From positions 66,401,501-66,465,500 of the forward strand of contig CM059582.1 of assembly GCA_030407085.1 (NCBI GenBank): 64,000 bases of DNA, read 5' to 3'. A program made the translations under genes and the position numbers. This stretch comes from Trichopria drosophilae. Its lineage: Eukaryota; Arthropoda; Insecta; Hymenoptera; Diapriidae. Under the pieces are notes generated by a model that was not told the origin of the DNA, made no database searches, and saw only the letters and a program-made list of their open reading frames with translations. Below, in pieces: positions 45,338 to 58,124 of the stretch (the stretch's first letter is position 1; the number at the start of each line of letters is the position of its first letter).

Positions 45338-47370
45338 TATATTATACATTTTAATACACGCTATTCGGATTATGTTAGATTCATTACTATTTGAATATTA
45401 TAATTGTAAATTATTTATTTATTTATTAATGCTACCTTTGTTAACGAAGGGGTGTGTTGGCCTACGGGTGATCCGCTAGGTCATTCTTACAGATAAAATA
45501 CGGAACTGAGGACATCTCCTTTCTATTATGGCGGAGGTTGCCTAAATTTGGGAAAGATAAAATGTGTCACTTAGTATATGTTTTGATGAAATTGCCCAAT
45601 GACTGTAAACGCGTCTGAACCTGTATACATGGAAAAATATGTTGTGAAAATGATCCGCGTGTAATCGGCAATGACGATGACCGTGAAACTGGTATAATGC
45701 TAAAGTTAATGGATCTAACAAAGAGTACGCGAGAGCGAAAGAGATGGTAGTAGAACGCAGGAGGGAAAGGTCATTATTACAATTTTACCTTCAATTTCAA
45801 AATACGGTTCCAAGCCTACGATGCATTTCCACATAGGCATCGAGATGCGACTATGATGTAGCAATAGCTGATATTTAATGAAGGCGACTTTTGCATTTTT
45901 TTTTTTTTGACATTCCTCACATGACAATACGAATGTGTAACAGCTAGTATTTTTTAATATTTATGATCTAATTTCTTAAGATCAAGCATTAGAAAGAGAC
46001 CGTTTGTAATGACCATCTAATGGCAGGACATTTTTATAACAATATTAGGGGGGTCGGCGCCAGATCTTTTGAACGCGTTCAGACTTGCTTAGCGGCTTTT
46101 GTACATTAATTTCAAAATGGTCTTAGCAGTTTTGGGTGAAGGGACTCGACAGTATTGTCTCTATTGAAGATTATTGAGATACCCTAATTAATATGACAGC
46201 AGCTGTAACCCTCTGTACCGTGATGCAATGAATACGTGTCCCCAACGATATCTTCATCCCATTGGGAATGTGAGGAGTGGCCCTTGAGAATGCATTGATT
46301 TTGTCAATCTTTGCGATGGATTCTCGAATGAAGTTGGAAAAATGATCCTCAATAACGTCTTCTTCAAGAGTGTTGTAAACCTTCTTCAAGGCCTGTTCCC
46401 ATGACGACAAAATCTTCTTGACATCTACCATATTGATGTAGAAATACAATATTTGAAATATAGGTGCTTACGTACTGTCAAACATAGACACAGGAACGCG
46501 ACATTCCTTTGAAACGATGTCTGGACCTGTATACAATTTCGAGAGTTTCGGGAAAACAAATGTACGCTGAATAAGTGATCGACGGATAATCGAGGACCGT
46601 GAAAACGGTATACTGCTAATGTTAATGGGTGTAACAAAGAGTATGCAAGAGCGAGAGAGATCATAGAAATTATGACATTGGAATATTTCAATTAGACTGC
46701 CTCCTTTCTCTTACGTTACGGATTGCCAAAATTTGGTCAAGAGATAACGTTTTGATGAAATTGTGCAATGACCGTTTAAACGCGTCTGGACCTGTATACA
46801 TTTTCGAAAGTTTCGGGAAAACAAATGTACGGTGAATAAGTGATCGACGCATAATCGACGACCGTGAAAACAGTATACTGCTAAAGTTAACGGATCTAAC
46901 AAAGAGTATGCGAGAGCGAGAGAGATGGTAGTAGGACGCACGAGGAAAAGGTCATTTTACTCACATATGGCAATACTGCATTGGAATGCTTGAATTAGGC
47001 TGCCTCGAGGAAAAGGTCTTTTTTCCTTTCACTCTCAATACGGTTCCTATCTTACGATGTATTTTCACATAATCACGGTGAAGCGAATATAATGATGCAA
47101 TATCTGACCTTTAATGAAGGTGACTTTTAAAATTTGTTTTTCGCCGAAAATTGAGAAATGCTACGGACTGATTAATTAGATGTATTTAGAAAATATATAT
47201 GTGGGCCACGTCTGGTATAGGTCCATTCGTACATTTCAAAAGTAATTACGGGGAGAATAGTACGTACGACGAACAGATCCGGGAGACGCGTCATAACTTG
47301 TCTACAAGGGCACACGCTTTTGTAGGTAGTAGTAAACAGCATGACGAGGACTTATACGTATCACTGCGGT

Positions 47371-47684
47371 TTCCCGCGCATAGAGCGATCTGCGTTGGTA
47401 TTCCTATAGGCGACGGCCTTCGGCCGCGGATGTTTATTCATAATAATAATAAATTCTTAATAACAATTTGTTGCGTATGGTTGGATTAGGTCATTAATTA
47501 TATGGAATAATAACATGTAGTACACATGTTTCTCAACCTTCACAATCTTCGATTATGAAATTGTTTAAGAAATTGTTTACAATTTCCCTTTCACTCGCGA
47601 CTTTGTCCCCCTACTCTCACGACCTTCACCTGTCATGCGTGACATCATCAAATAAATAATTAATTGTTTAAATAAATCGACTGC
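47371..47684. other. Sequence right of the palindrome, no gene seen
   Basis: Unique-looking sequence between the palindrome and the G-rich tandem repeat. Confidence 0.5.
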
Positions 47685-47776
47685 GAGGTAGGGTGGGGGT
47701 ATACAGGACCGACTAGGAGGTAGGGTGGGGGTATACAGGACCGAGTGGGAGGTAGGGTGGGGGTATCCAGGACCGG
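47685..47776 (+). repeat. G-rich 32-bp tandem repeat, three units
   Basis: GAGGTAGGGTGGGGGTATAC begins at 47685, 47717 and 47749, exactly 32 bases apart. Each unit holds GG, GGG and GGGGG runs, so guanine quadruplexes are possible. It sits just upstream of a zinc-ribbon-like frame. Confidence 0.92.
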
Positions 47777-47986
47777 CTTAGCTCCACTACTCATTTCCCT
47801 AAATCATGCAAATTATGTCACAAAAAAATCGGAGTCATCATAAACCTAGAAGATTGCATTCAATGTAAAAAATACCAAGAACTGGAAACGAAGTTACAGA
47901 ACGCAATAACCATCAGCACACCCATACAAGACGATAGTAAAACAGATGTTACAGATGTTAATTTTCGTAATGCCTTAAGAAAATGA
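47771..47986 (+). CDS. Small zinc-ribbon-like frame (hypothetical)
   Basis: An open frame with no ATG reads PKSCKLCHKKIGVI, then EDCIQCKKYQELETKLQ and ends at TGA 47984-47986. C-x2-C, 13 residues, C-x2-C is a treble-clef or ribbon-like zinc pattern. The following sequence is coiled-coil-like. It could be an exon. With the next gene it forms a pair of cysteine-rich frames in the 3' internal part of the LTR element. Confidence 0.4.
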   Translation, partial: DRLSSTTHFPKSCKLCHKKIGVIINLEDCIQCKKYQELETKLQNAITISTPIQDDSKTDVTDVNFRNALRK

Positions 47987-48559
47987 AATTATTACAAATT
48001 GTATTCACCTTAAGACCTTAAATAAAGATACAAATTAAACATAAATCTTTCTTCGAGTATAAAAGATTTTACCCAAGGTCATAATATTTTATTTTACTAT
48101 ATCACCCCTTAGTCAGTAAGCCTTACGTCTGAGCCAAGCCATAGAGGCAGATAAAAAATATTTACCTACATTTATCGTAGTCAACAGTCTATAGATCTAT
48201 CACTGAAAGCTTTCACAAAAATGAATTTATCTAAAAACTCCACAAGAAATTTTTTTTATTTTTTGTGTTTACACAAATTACAGAAATCCAAGTTCTATGT
48301 CGATAAAACCAAGCATGTCAATAATACATCTCATAATTTCGAATTAATTAAAATAACAAACATAAATCTCTCAGAATTGTGTACAGTCGTTCTATATTTT
48401 TGTGCGATCCAAGATTTCTTATTAATATGCAATTCACAATTAACATTTTACCTATACATTTTTGAAATAACACACAAATATACAACGATTAATAATAACA
48501 AATACGTAATAAATATATAAAGGGTCCAGTAAATAACCAGCTCTATTTAACGTAGGAAA

Positions 48560-49015
48560 ATGTATTATCCACTCAACATATTTCTGAATGCGATAAAACT
48601 TAGACGGAAAGACATCTGGGCACACATCAAAATACACCAAGAAAATTGTCATTCAGCAAGAGAAATGCTATCAACTAAGGAAGAATTTTGGACATGTAGA
48701 GAATGTTATAACCTCCTACCACTAGACGAAAAATTCAGGTTCGAAAAATTGACAAATGTACACATCACCACAGAACAGGGCGTTACAATACAATGCGCTT
48801 TTTGCGAAGAAAATATACTAAACACTAGGCCAGCCGTATAGTGCCTCAGATGCCATAATGCACATGTTTACAGAATCAACGAACAAATTAAACTGGAAGA
48901 AATACACCCACCTGTATTATCTGGAAAATCTGTACACGAATTCAAACGTCGACAATGGATAGAAGAACTCCTTATCCCGGACCCGCGCAGCGAAGACGAA
49001 GGCTATGTCGGTTAA
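48560..49015 (+). pseudogene. Cysteine-rich zinc-binding-like protein with one in-frame TAG
   Basis: ATG 48560 opens a frame that meets TAG at 48839-48841 after 93 codons and continues without another stop to TAA 49013-49015 (151 codons including the TAG). Cysteine pairs occur as CRECYN (near 48705), CAFCEE (near 48795) and CLRCHNAH just after the TAG, so the third pair depends on reading past the stop. The C-terminus is acidic (PDPRSEDEGYVG). I do not recognise the family. It may be an accessory gene of the LTR element with a nonsense mutation. Programmed readthrough is possible but unsupported. Confidence 0.5.
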
Positions 49016-49539
49016 AGATAATTTTTATATCAATGTAACGAGATATAAATAAACAATCGAAAATGCACAAACACTAAACCAAACATTTTTTTTTAACTTG
49101 TACTAAAATCCGCACATCCACATATGCCATAAAAGGGACCGAAACCCCACCATAACTAACTGCTTTCAAAAAAATGAAATAAAATAGAAAAGAGAAAGAA
49201 AAGATACCTCGTACTCACACAAATAACGTTTTTTTCACCATAATCGAGAGATATTGTACAATATTAGATTTTATACACAATATATATATTTAATAACAAT
49301 AATTATTTCAATGAATTTGCATGTGCATGAAACAATATTAATAAATGAACTATATTTTGACACAAGAATTGAATATGATAACCAAAAAAAAATGTGAAAT
49401 ATCTACCAAATATATATCAAATGTCATTAACAACAAAAAGAAATCATTAGAAAACGAAAAGAATAATGAAATCAAGCGGGAAAATTCGATATTGTAATTT
49501 CCAACGAATCTAATCAAAATAATATTTACAAATAAATGA

Positions 49540-49720
49540 TATTTCGCCGTTAAGTTAGGCTTGACATAGATCAGTGGAGTGCGAATATCATATCCTAGTT
49601 AGATTAAGATGAAGTAAAGTGCACAAGTGACAAAGGAAAAACTCGCCTTTAAGTTAGGCTTGCCACAGTATAGTGGAGTGCGAGATGTCATGCACTTGGA
49701 GATTCGACAAATAAATAGTT
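49540..49720 (+). repeat. Two-copy ~104-bp direct repeat
   Basis: TAAGTTAGGCTTGACATAGA (49551) recurs as TAAGTTAGGCTTGCCACAGT (near 49651), each followed by AGTGGAGTGCGA. AT-rich DNA without genes surrounds it. Confidence 0.75.
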
Positions 49721-50741
49721 TGTCTCACTTGGAAGTCATTTATCTTAAGTTTTTTAATTACAAATAATAAAAAAAAATTATACAAAAAATATATTATCAG
49801 AATAATAATTATAACCACAGACATTTATTCAGTTTTTCTTAAACCGTATCTTAGTTCAACCTTGCTAAATTACAAAAAATGCAGTATTTCAAATTTGTCA
49901 ATATGTTCGACTAAAACACTCTGCGACAAAAATTAAGCCATAGATTTAATAAACTACATTTATCTATTATATCTATACGAAATTAGAAACATTCAATGTT
50001 ACAATTCATAATCAATACGGAAAGTGCATCATCAAGTAAATAAGAAGTGCATTTTACATAAATAGTATACTGCCTAGCTACTTTAATACCGTAAACTATC
50101 AATTCCGATTCACTACTAAAAATATAATTTTACCATCAAAAGTATTCTTTTATTACTTATTACACAAATATCAATATGTCATTCGTTAGAAATAATCATA
50201 CACTATAAACACATATATATCATAAAAAAAACATCGATATAACTCATGTATAAACTTCAAGAATGAAACATCATGTAAAATATTGTAATTTCTTCAAAAT
50301 AATGTACTATCTAATCACTAACATAATATATAATCACTAACAAGTGAAATGCCCAACTATATTGCGTTCATACTATTCTTGCAACAATACCTATATCAGT
50401 ACTAAATGCGTAATACTATAATGTATCGAGGTACTTTAAAGCTTACAACAAATCATAAGATTAAGAAACAATACGGTCGATCCAAATCAACTTATTGCGA
50501 CAATGTTCTACTCTTGAGAACCCAAAAAAAAATATTGCAATGTAAAATATAAATGTATTCGAAACCACGACAATATAGCACATAATAGAGGTTGTAACAT
50601 TCGAAGCGCAACATATCACAATGTCATACATTTCCGATAAAATATATTATAGACACAATTGTAGTTAAAAGAATAATGAATCAAGTTAATAGTCCATCTA
50701 CTTTTTCTACGAAAGTTGGAGGACCAACTTCCAATTAAGAC
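49721..50741. other. AT-rich internal sequence of the LTR element
   Basis: No gene, RNA or repeat array seen. Confidence 0.5.
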
Positions 50742-50757
50742 GGGGGGGGGGGGGGGG
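50742..50757 (+). promoter_or_regulatory. G16 run, possible polypurine tract
   Basis: Sixteen G in a row directly before TGACGTCC. In LTR elements a polypurine tract primes plus-strand synthesis immediately upstream of the TG that begins the 3' LTR. The position fits. A pure G run is unusual and could also be slippage. Confidence 0.5.
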
Positions 50758-53708
50758 TGACGTCCCACGTAACTAGGATATCGCGATGAAAATTATTTTT
50801 GGGAATCCCCGAATATATGGGAATTCAGCAACAGCGCAGATACAAAACACTTTCCGAACTATAATGTACTTTCATGATTTGTAAAACCTACCATACTGGC
50901 CTCAAAAGATAGTTATACAAGACCGAAACCGTAGAAAAACGATCTCCTCTGTAGGTAACACGACGCCATAAAAACTTAAAGATCGGAAAAGAACAGGTCT
51001 TTCTCTGCCCACAAATAAGTAAGATTCCTATATTATCAGCAAAAATTAAAATTAAGTAAAATATACAAAATTGCATCAGTTTGTTTGTTAAATTTTTCTT
51101 TAATATATTTTCATAAAAACAAATTCCTATTTCAATATTTATAATTTTTTCCACACACGAAAACTTTTCTATGTTAAAATATAAAAGTCTAAAAAAAGGC
51201 ATTCTCAAGCCGTACACGCACCGACACCCAAAAGTCATAAACTTAAAAAAGAGGAATTTCGAGAAAACACTTTCTCAAGGCAAAGAGAATGACCTTTTTT
51301 TCCTATTTTTAGTTTTTGTCCTTGATAAATTATAACATTTAGAATGACGCAACAATATTAATTCTTATTTCAAAATTTAACAATATTTTCAATAAAACAA
51401 AATATCATTAAATTAAATCGTTTTAAATATAAAAAAAACATAATGAGTGAATAAATAGAGAAATCAATTAAAGTCAATAAATACAAATTACAACATTAAT
51501 ATCGTTGCGTAACTGAAATGTTAATAAATAAGTGTAAAAACCAAACCATTATTTAGTAATACCATTTATCAAAATTAAAATATGTACACGAAAATGTAAA
51601 TGAAAAACAATATCTTAATAATATTTTTTTTATAACTTTGAAACAATTGTACACAATCATTATTTTATATAATACAATACATAATATATATATAATACTC
51701 AAATCAATTCTACACAACCAAGTACACAAAAATTGTAAAGTTAATACAAACAACGAACGAATAATTCTAGCAATAAATAACTGACATATAATTAATAAAA
51801 AAATTAAAGGCGAACACAAATACCAACATTACAAAAATTCCTTTTATAACAAAAACATTTCTTTTACAAAATATTGAAAGTTTGAATAAATAACTAATAC
51901 AAAAATTAATAATTTCTATTTAAATTTAGTTCTAATTATGCTAGAAATTTCGTTCATGTTTGTAAAAACTACTTTAACTTTGTAAGCAAATATTTTGTTA
52001 AAAATTTATTGTTATAAAAAACACAAGAACAGTTTTTTTATAACTACAAAAAAATGGTACAAATTTTCCCACCAAACTTAATATTCCCACGCCTGGACCG
52101 ACCTACTAATTTTCCTGGAGGGGAGACCTAATATAAAAAGGACGACTTTCCGACGAATCTTCCTACTCTACTTCTGCTCAGACTCCGGCTTCGGCTCCGA
52201 CCCAGACTTTTGGAATCACCTTTTTGGACGAGCTGATCCAAATTTTGGTTGGGCTTCCGTGGGTCATCGTGGTCTCTGCTGCCGTTCTCACATTGGCAGT
52301 TTCCGCCGGTCTTAGTGGATTGTCACCTTCGGTCTTCCACGTGGACCCTCTACATCGCCAACCAAGTCAAATTCATTGACTGAACCGGAACACGGCCCAC
52401 CGGCACTATCAACCGGAGTTCACCTCGCAACGAGATCATCAACCCCACCTGGCTCTCCTCATTCACAACGCCCTTTTTATACAGGTCCAGGCGACCGTAT
52501 TCACACCTCCAAAAAAAGAATATTCAGGTCCAGGTGACCGAATATCATCCTACTTTTCCTCGAAAACAGGTCCAGGCGACCGTTTCAACCTTCCGCAATT
52601 CAGGTCCAGACGACCGAATTTTTCTACCAAACCTCCTAAGGAGCCGAGTTCCACGGCGAATCAATCTCGGAGAGTTTCGAGTCAAGTCCGACATCCAATT
52701 ATTAGTAAGTATAAATTTTTTTTAATACACCAAAATAACAAACCCTCTAACCATCCTTTCTTTTTCCACTCCCTCTTTTCATGCCCGATATGAGCCGATA
52801 AGAATTCAATGCTTCAGGCATTAATTTATTTTATATTTTTTTATTTTTATGAGACGAATGTGTCGGACTTCTTTACAATTTTTGTTTTGAGCACCACTTT
52901 TTTTAAGAATACATAAATAAAGAAGCCGACACCTTAGAGATTCTTTTTGTTTATTAGCGACTCTAGTGCGCTTAACTAGAGCCCTTTGGGTGACCGGATG
53001 CAACCACGAGAGTCAGTAGGGACGATAGGGAACCCCATCTTTTTTTTCGGTTAATTAATTCATAATATTTTCTTTTTCTTTACTTTTTCTAATTAATAAT
53101 AATAATACGTATCTATACAATAAAAAATCCTTTTGTCCTTGGCCTACTAATTCCTTATAAAGATCACCAATTCCACATGTAAATTCTCGTCCGCTGTTTG
53201 TTGTTTCAGTGCCGGTAGTAAAAAAGGATAGGGGCTATTTTCGTCGTCAGCGACGCCTCCGCGAGCGAGTCGCCAGAGAAACAAAGGCGAACCTTAGTTC
53301 GTTTTCCGACCCTCAATTCCCTCAGAAACCTACACTACAACCCTCCTCCAGTCGAACCTCTCCCTTCCACTATTCGAGAATACTCGCACACCCACTCTGA
53401 CTCCCCGATCACTTTTACTCCTCCCCTTCCTCTCGAACCTCTTCCGCCTCCTCACGAACTCTTTGCATCCACCAATCCACCAAATTTAAATTATAATAAA
53501 AATTTGTATTAATAAAAAAAGAGCAGAATAAAAATTACTCTATTTAATTTTTTCTGATAAAAGAGCTTTCTTTATTTTCCTTCCATCCTTTTCTTTTGAA
53601 GCAGGCCGCCTCCATTCGCCAACCCGAATCAACCTTTGTGGTTGAACGCCCTTTCACGATTCTGGGCACAACATACTTCTAGTAAGTATGTTAAATCAGG
53701 TCGTAACA
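50758..53708 (+). mobile_element. 3' LTR of the giant LTR-type element
   Basis: Begins TGACGTCCCACG and ends GTAACA. From 51047 on it matches 26566-29154 in direct orientation, with the TATA box at 52132, donor at 52705 and acceptor at 53209. The first 289 bases have no counterpart in the 5' copy. The open frame at 53210-53400 keeps the arginine-rich N-terminus (RRQRRLRERVARE) but is frameshifted at the proline run. It abuts satellite on the right. Confidence 0.78.
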
Positions 53709-54188
53709 CCTGCACAAGTTATACGAATTTTACAGAAATCGTTATAAACAATGATAATTTAAATAATGACCCGTCGCGAATTGTGTCAAAACGCTATTCT
53801 TCTTATTTCAAAGAGTATGTTTGAAGTGTCTGTTAAATTTTAACTTTAGAAAGAATTTTTTGCACGAGTTATACGCATTTTACAGGAATCGTTCTAAACA
53901 ATGATTATTTAAATAATGATTCCATTGCTAATTATTTTAAAATGATATTTTCCTTATTTCAAACAGTAATTTTATAGTATTTGTGAAATTTTAACTTTAA
54001 AAAGAAATTCCTACACAAGTTATACGCATTTTACAGACATCGTTATAAACAATGATTCCGTTCCGAATTGTTTCAAAACAACAGTTTCCTTATTTAAAAT
54101 AGTATGTTAGAAGTGTCTGTAAAATTTTATATTTTAAAGAATTTTGTGCACAAGTTATACGCATTATATAGATATTGTTATAAACATT
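53709..54188 (+). repeat. Satellite remnant right of the LTR element
   Basis: About three monomers of the same satellite as at 18350-26565 and in the same orientation, starting CCTGCACAAGTTATACGAAT. The left array stops within the same part of a monomer (CCTGCACAAGTTATATGC at 26532), which supports insertion of the whole 26.6-53.7 kb block into one array. Confidence 0.95.
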
Positions 54189-54893
54189 GATTACACAGGA
54201 CCACAAAAAAAAAATTTCAAAAAGCAACTGGGATCTTAGAAGGTGATTCTTATATATTTCTGGTCGCTGAAACCGAAACCAAACCCTATTTTGCTCTAAC
54301 ACGTCAGGTTTATGCAGAAAGTGAGGTTATGTAGGCGAAAAATAGTGATTTTCGTCACTGCGATAGTGTAGCCGATAAACAGTTATAAGTGGAAGTCTCA
54401 AATAATTTCAAGGAGTAAAAATTACTAAAAAAAGATATTTGCAAGTGTCTGTGTGGGTATGCGCGCTAAGACGGATGTGAATGTGTGCGTGTCGTACTGT
54501 ATGTGTCACCCAAAATCAAAGAATTGAACATAGCCGGAAAGTGAGCATACCGTGGAGGCGATGAACCACGGGGTCCTGATGCGCGCGCGCACACATTCAC
54601 ATCCGTTTTAGCGCGCATACGCACACAGACACTTGCGAATATCTTTTTTTAGTAATTTTTACTGCTTGAAATTATTAGAGACTTCCACTTATAACTGTTT
54701 ATCGGCTTCACTATCGCAGTGACAAAAATCACTATTTTTCGCCTTCATAACCTCACTTTCTGCATAATCCTGACGTGTTAGAGTAAAATAAGGTTTGGTT
54801 TCGGTTTCAGCGACCAAAAATCTATAAGAATCACCTTCTAAGATCCCAGTTGCTTTTTGAAATTTTTTTTTGTGGTCCTGTGTAATTATTATT
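54189..54893. repeat. Inverted repeat of ~290-bp arms
   Basis: 54189-54480 matches the reverse complement of 54595-54893 (shared words CACAGGACCACAAAAAAA, AGCAACTGGGATCTTAGAAG, CTGATAAGTGGAAG-like) around a GC-richer spacer with CG/GT alternations. The right arm continues into sequence downstream of the minus-strand gene at 55094. The inverted duplication may therefore be the folded end of that mobile element. Confidence 0.88.
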
Positions 54894-55093
54894 ACGCCAG
54901 TAATGATAGTTGCAGTCTTTATCATCTTCATCGACTTCGTCTAACACAAAAGACGAAGAGGGTCGAAGGGCTTCTTTTTGACTCTCTGTCACGAGACGCA
55001 GGTTGACGCGACGACATCTTTCACTTTTAGTCAAGTGCACAGATTTATTTCGTCAAAGTTGAGGTTTAGTTTGTAATCCGGGTATGAATATAA

Positions 55094-55888
55094 TTAATCG
55101 GAATTTTTTCTAACGGGAAATAATGCAGAAATTATTGCCCAGGCGAAGCAATCGTTATTAAACGACTTCACATTTCTTACGGCCTGTTTATTCTTAACCC
55201 AAAGCGGCAAATCGATGTATGAACCGGCACGCATCGGGTTATATTTGCAGATTTGAATTTGCAAGTTGTGAATTCCCGTCAGCGCCCATTCAGAGTCGCG
55301 CATCTCAAATTCTTCGAGCGAGGAAAGAATTGGTGCCGTTACTCTTTCCTCATACCACTCATTTGAATTGGTAGTCTCGCACAATTCGTATTTATTTTGA
55401 AAGTATTTGTCTTCCTCTTTATCGATGAGTGCAAACTCACCACAGAACACTGTACACGCTTTTACACAGTTATGCTCCGCGATCGCAGCACTGACAGTTT
55501 TGAGGGTTTTCTCCTTTGCGGCATCGAAAAACTTTAGCGGATCCAAATATTTTAGATTTACCACCAGTTCAGTCCATATGCGGTTTTTGAAAACCGAATC
55601 GACTTCAACGTGACTAATGTCACCTCGCGATCCTCGTCCTTCCCTGGCGAAGAGTCTCTTTTTTGCCTTCTCCTGTAAGGTGATTACGCGACTGATAGCA
55701 GATTCCACATGCCATTTATTTCCAATATCTATCTTTGTAAGTAGTTGCCCTCGTATACCCGCGACAGCGTCATCGCACTGGGCGAGAAACTCGTAAAATT
55801 CATTCGTTGACGCGTTATCTTCGAGAGTGCGATACTTGTTTTTCACCGTCTTCTTTAGGGTCAAGATAATTTTCTTTGTCGCTTTCAT
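55094..55888 (-). CDS. Arthropod mobile-element-associated protein, C-terminally truncated
   Basis: The minus-strand frame is open further upstream. I chose the ATG at 55888 (MKATKKIILTLKKTV), giving about 264 codons. A helical, charged N-terminal half is followed by LEEFEMRDSEWALTGIHNLQ, ICKYNPMRAGSYIDLP and NNDCFAWAIISALFPV. I recall the last two motifs from a repeat-associated family abundant in arthropods and cnidarians, where the protein continues well beyond the SAL-x-PV motif. Here a stop follows within six residues. The family function is not known to me. The C of DCFAW could be a catalytic cysteine, but that is a guess. It lies between the inverted repeat and unassigned sequence. Confidence 0.55.
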   Translation of the reverse strand: MKATKKIILTLKKTVKNKYRTLEDNASTNEFYEFLAQCDDAVAGIRGQLLTKIDIGNKWHVESAISRVITLQEKAKKRLFAREGRGSRGDISHVEVDSVFKNRIWTELVVNLKYLDPLKFFDAAKEKTLKTVSAAIAEHNCVKACTVFCGEFALIDKEEDKYFQNKYELCETTNSNEWYEERVTAPILSSLEEFEMRDSEWALTGIHNLQIQICKYNPMRAGSYIDLPLWVKNKQAVRNVKSFNNDCFAWAIISALFPVRKNSD

Positions 55889-55924
55889 TTTCTCTCTTTT
55901 TTTTTTAAACTTCTGCAGAATCAC

Positions 55925-56648
55925 AAGAGGAGATGAGGCAACACCGGTTACTCGAGGAAAACAGTTAAAATATATGCATTTGACAAATTTGTATATCTCT
56001 ACTCCTGGGACTATTTGCCTATATTAAGTAGGCGGGGTTATCCAATTTCGGTGGAGTGGGAAAATTTGTTAGATTATTTTCATGGAAATGAGTTGACACT
56101 CATATTCATATGCTTGTGAAACAAGTGATATATCGTACACGTAGAAACTCAGGAAATGGCTAGTGACCGAAAAAAAGAAACGCGTTGAAACTTGCATGCT
56201 GGCATTTAACATTTAGGAAAAGTCGAGGCGACTAGTTACGGAACTTACAGATTAAGAACGTAACCGATAGACATAGAAAGAAATAGTAGCTATGGGCTTC
56301 AGAGGTGGAAAAAGATAGTGAATAAGTACAGCTATAAAGGGAAAACGTGTTTGAACGTGAAAAGAGGTAAAACAGTCAAACATTTTGAATAATGTTATAA
56401 TGGAAAGTAAAAGGAATAAAAGAGTTACAACTAAAAATAGATGTACAATTATGTATACAAAGTGTGAAAAAAAAATTAATAATAATTATTAGAATGCATA
56501 GGCATCGTAAAGTGTAAAATAATACCTAATTGCTTATAAATAATAGTTCAATTAAATCGTTGGGGTATTAATATTACATGAATAGTATTGAAAGATGTAA
56601 AGGGAAATAGAAATGATTTTTTAAACAGATAACACTAATACGAGATAA
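55925..56648. other. Flanking sequence without recognised gene
   Basis: Moderately AT-rich DNA up to the target-site duplication of the next element. Nothing is supported. Confidence 0.5.
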
Positions 56649-57061
56649 ATACTAAATGGCTGGTAGACTTCCGTTTCCGGTGAGTACAGAGAAGTTTGGT
56701 AGATTTTCTGCTCCAGTGGATTAGAGAAAATTTTCTGCTGATCTGGTGCCCACGGGCGTTTTTTTTTTTTTGCATTGCAGGTTGGCAAGCGATAAAGTGC
56801 CACAGTGGTCCAAAGGTGGCGAGTGATTAACTGCTCGGCGAAATCTGGATGAAAGGTATCCTTTTCGACAGTTTTCCTAACCTCAAAATTTCCACGTGAC
56901 AAGTGTGCGGGAACACAGGCAGAGACTCTAAAATCTCTGACACAGGTGCAGACAGAAGTGGTAGAGGACACGTGCTGACATCTGTAGAAAAAGGAGGTAA
57001 CGAAATTGTTTCGAAGGGGAAGGTTTGGCCGATAAAGTAGATTGAAACGGCCGAAGAGCGT

Positions 57062-58115
57062 ATGGAAAGTAAGGGGGCGGGTGAATGCGAGTCGGTAGTT
57101 GAAAAGGCGACGTGGTGGTTAATCGGAGAGGGGATCAATTTTGAGTGTAGGACGTTGACACCAGCGGAGACTTTGAAACTAGTCGACGAGCAGCAGCAGA
57201 CGAACGCGGTAAAAGAGACCGAGCAAAAGAAAAGTAGGGGTCGGCCGACAAACGCTGAAAAACTAAGAAAGCTTAGTGTAGGCAGTACAGTCAGTATAGC
57301 GTCCTACTTCTTCGAAAGAGAGAAAGGAAAGAGAGACAGAGAAAACGATAGAGAAAGTGAAGAGGAAGAAACGGAGAAGCAAAAGATAAAGAAGAAGAAA
57401 ATATCCAGAAAAAAGTTATTGAAGCAGGGGAAGTGGAAAAAATGGACAGAGAAGAAATGAGAAATTTGATGAAAGAAATGAAAGATGAGATAGTGAAAGA
57501 AATTAGACGAGGTGTAGTTGAAGAATTAAGAAAGGAAAGAAAAAAGGAATGGGAAGAGTTTAAGAAAGAATTGAAGCAAAGAGATGAAGAAATGAAAAAA
57601 GAAAGGGATGAGATGAGACAAGAACTAATGGCGATAAAGAGACGATGTGAAGAATTGGAAAGAAGAGAGAAGAAAAAGAACATTGTAATAAAAGGAATGC
57701 ATGTGAGAGGAAATGAGAAACCGAGAGAGATAGTGAATCGTGTGTTGAATGAGATAGGAATGAATGAGAGAAAGATTGAGTAGAGGAGTCATATGTAGTA
57801 GGTAGAGAGAATGCGAAAATAATTATAGCCAAAGTGAAAAACATGGAGGATAAGCTTGAAATAGTAAAAAATAGTAGGAAATTAAAAAATAGTGCGATGG
57901 ATAAAGTGTATATAGATGACGATCTAACGAGAGATGAGAGAGAGATGCAGCGGGAGATAAGAGAATGGATGAAGAGCGAAAGACAGAAAGGTAATAATGT
58001 AAAGATGGGTTTTGGGAAGGGGTATTTGAATGGAAATTTGTATGTGTGGGATGAAAGAATGAGAAGTATGAGAGAAAAGGGGTTCCAAAAAGAGCGAGGG
58101 GTGTGGATGAGATAG
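57062..58115 (+). pseudogene. ORF1 of the non-LTR element (coiled-coil RNA-binding type), frame-broken
   Basis: ATG 57062 opens 132 codons (MESKGAGECESVVEKATWW) with a basic KSRGRPTNAEK stretch. The homology continues in an overlapping frame (57433-57783) as a long heptad-rich coiled coil (EEMRNLMKEMKDEIVKEIRR) leading to KKNIVIKGMHV, typical of the RNA-recognition region of L1-like ORF1 proteins. A third frame (57834-58115) supplies the remainder (DKVYIDDDLTRDEREMQREI). The frame changes at about 57440 and 57785 break the product unless they are programmed. The first overlap is 28 bases. Confidence 0.7.
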
Positions 58116-58124
58116 AGGGTGAAT

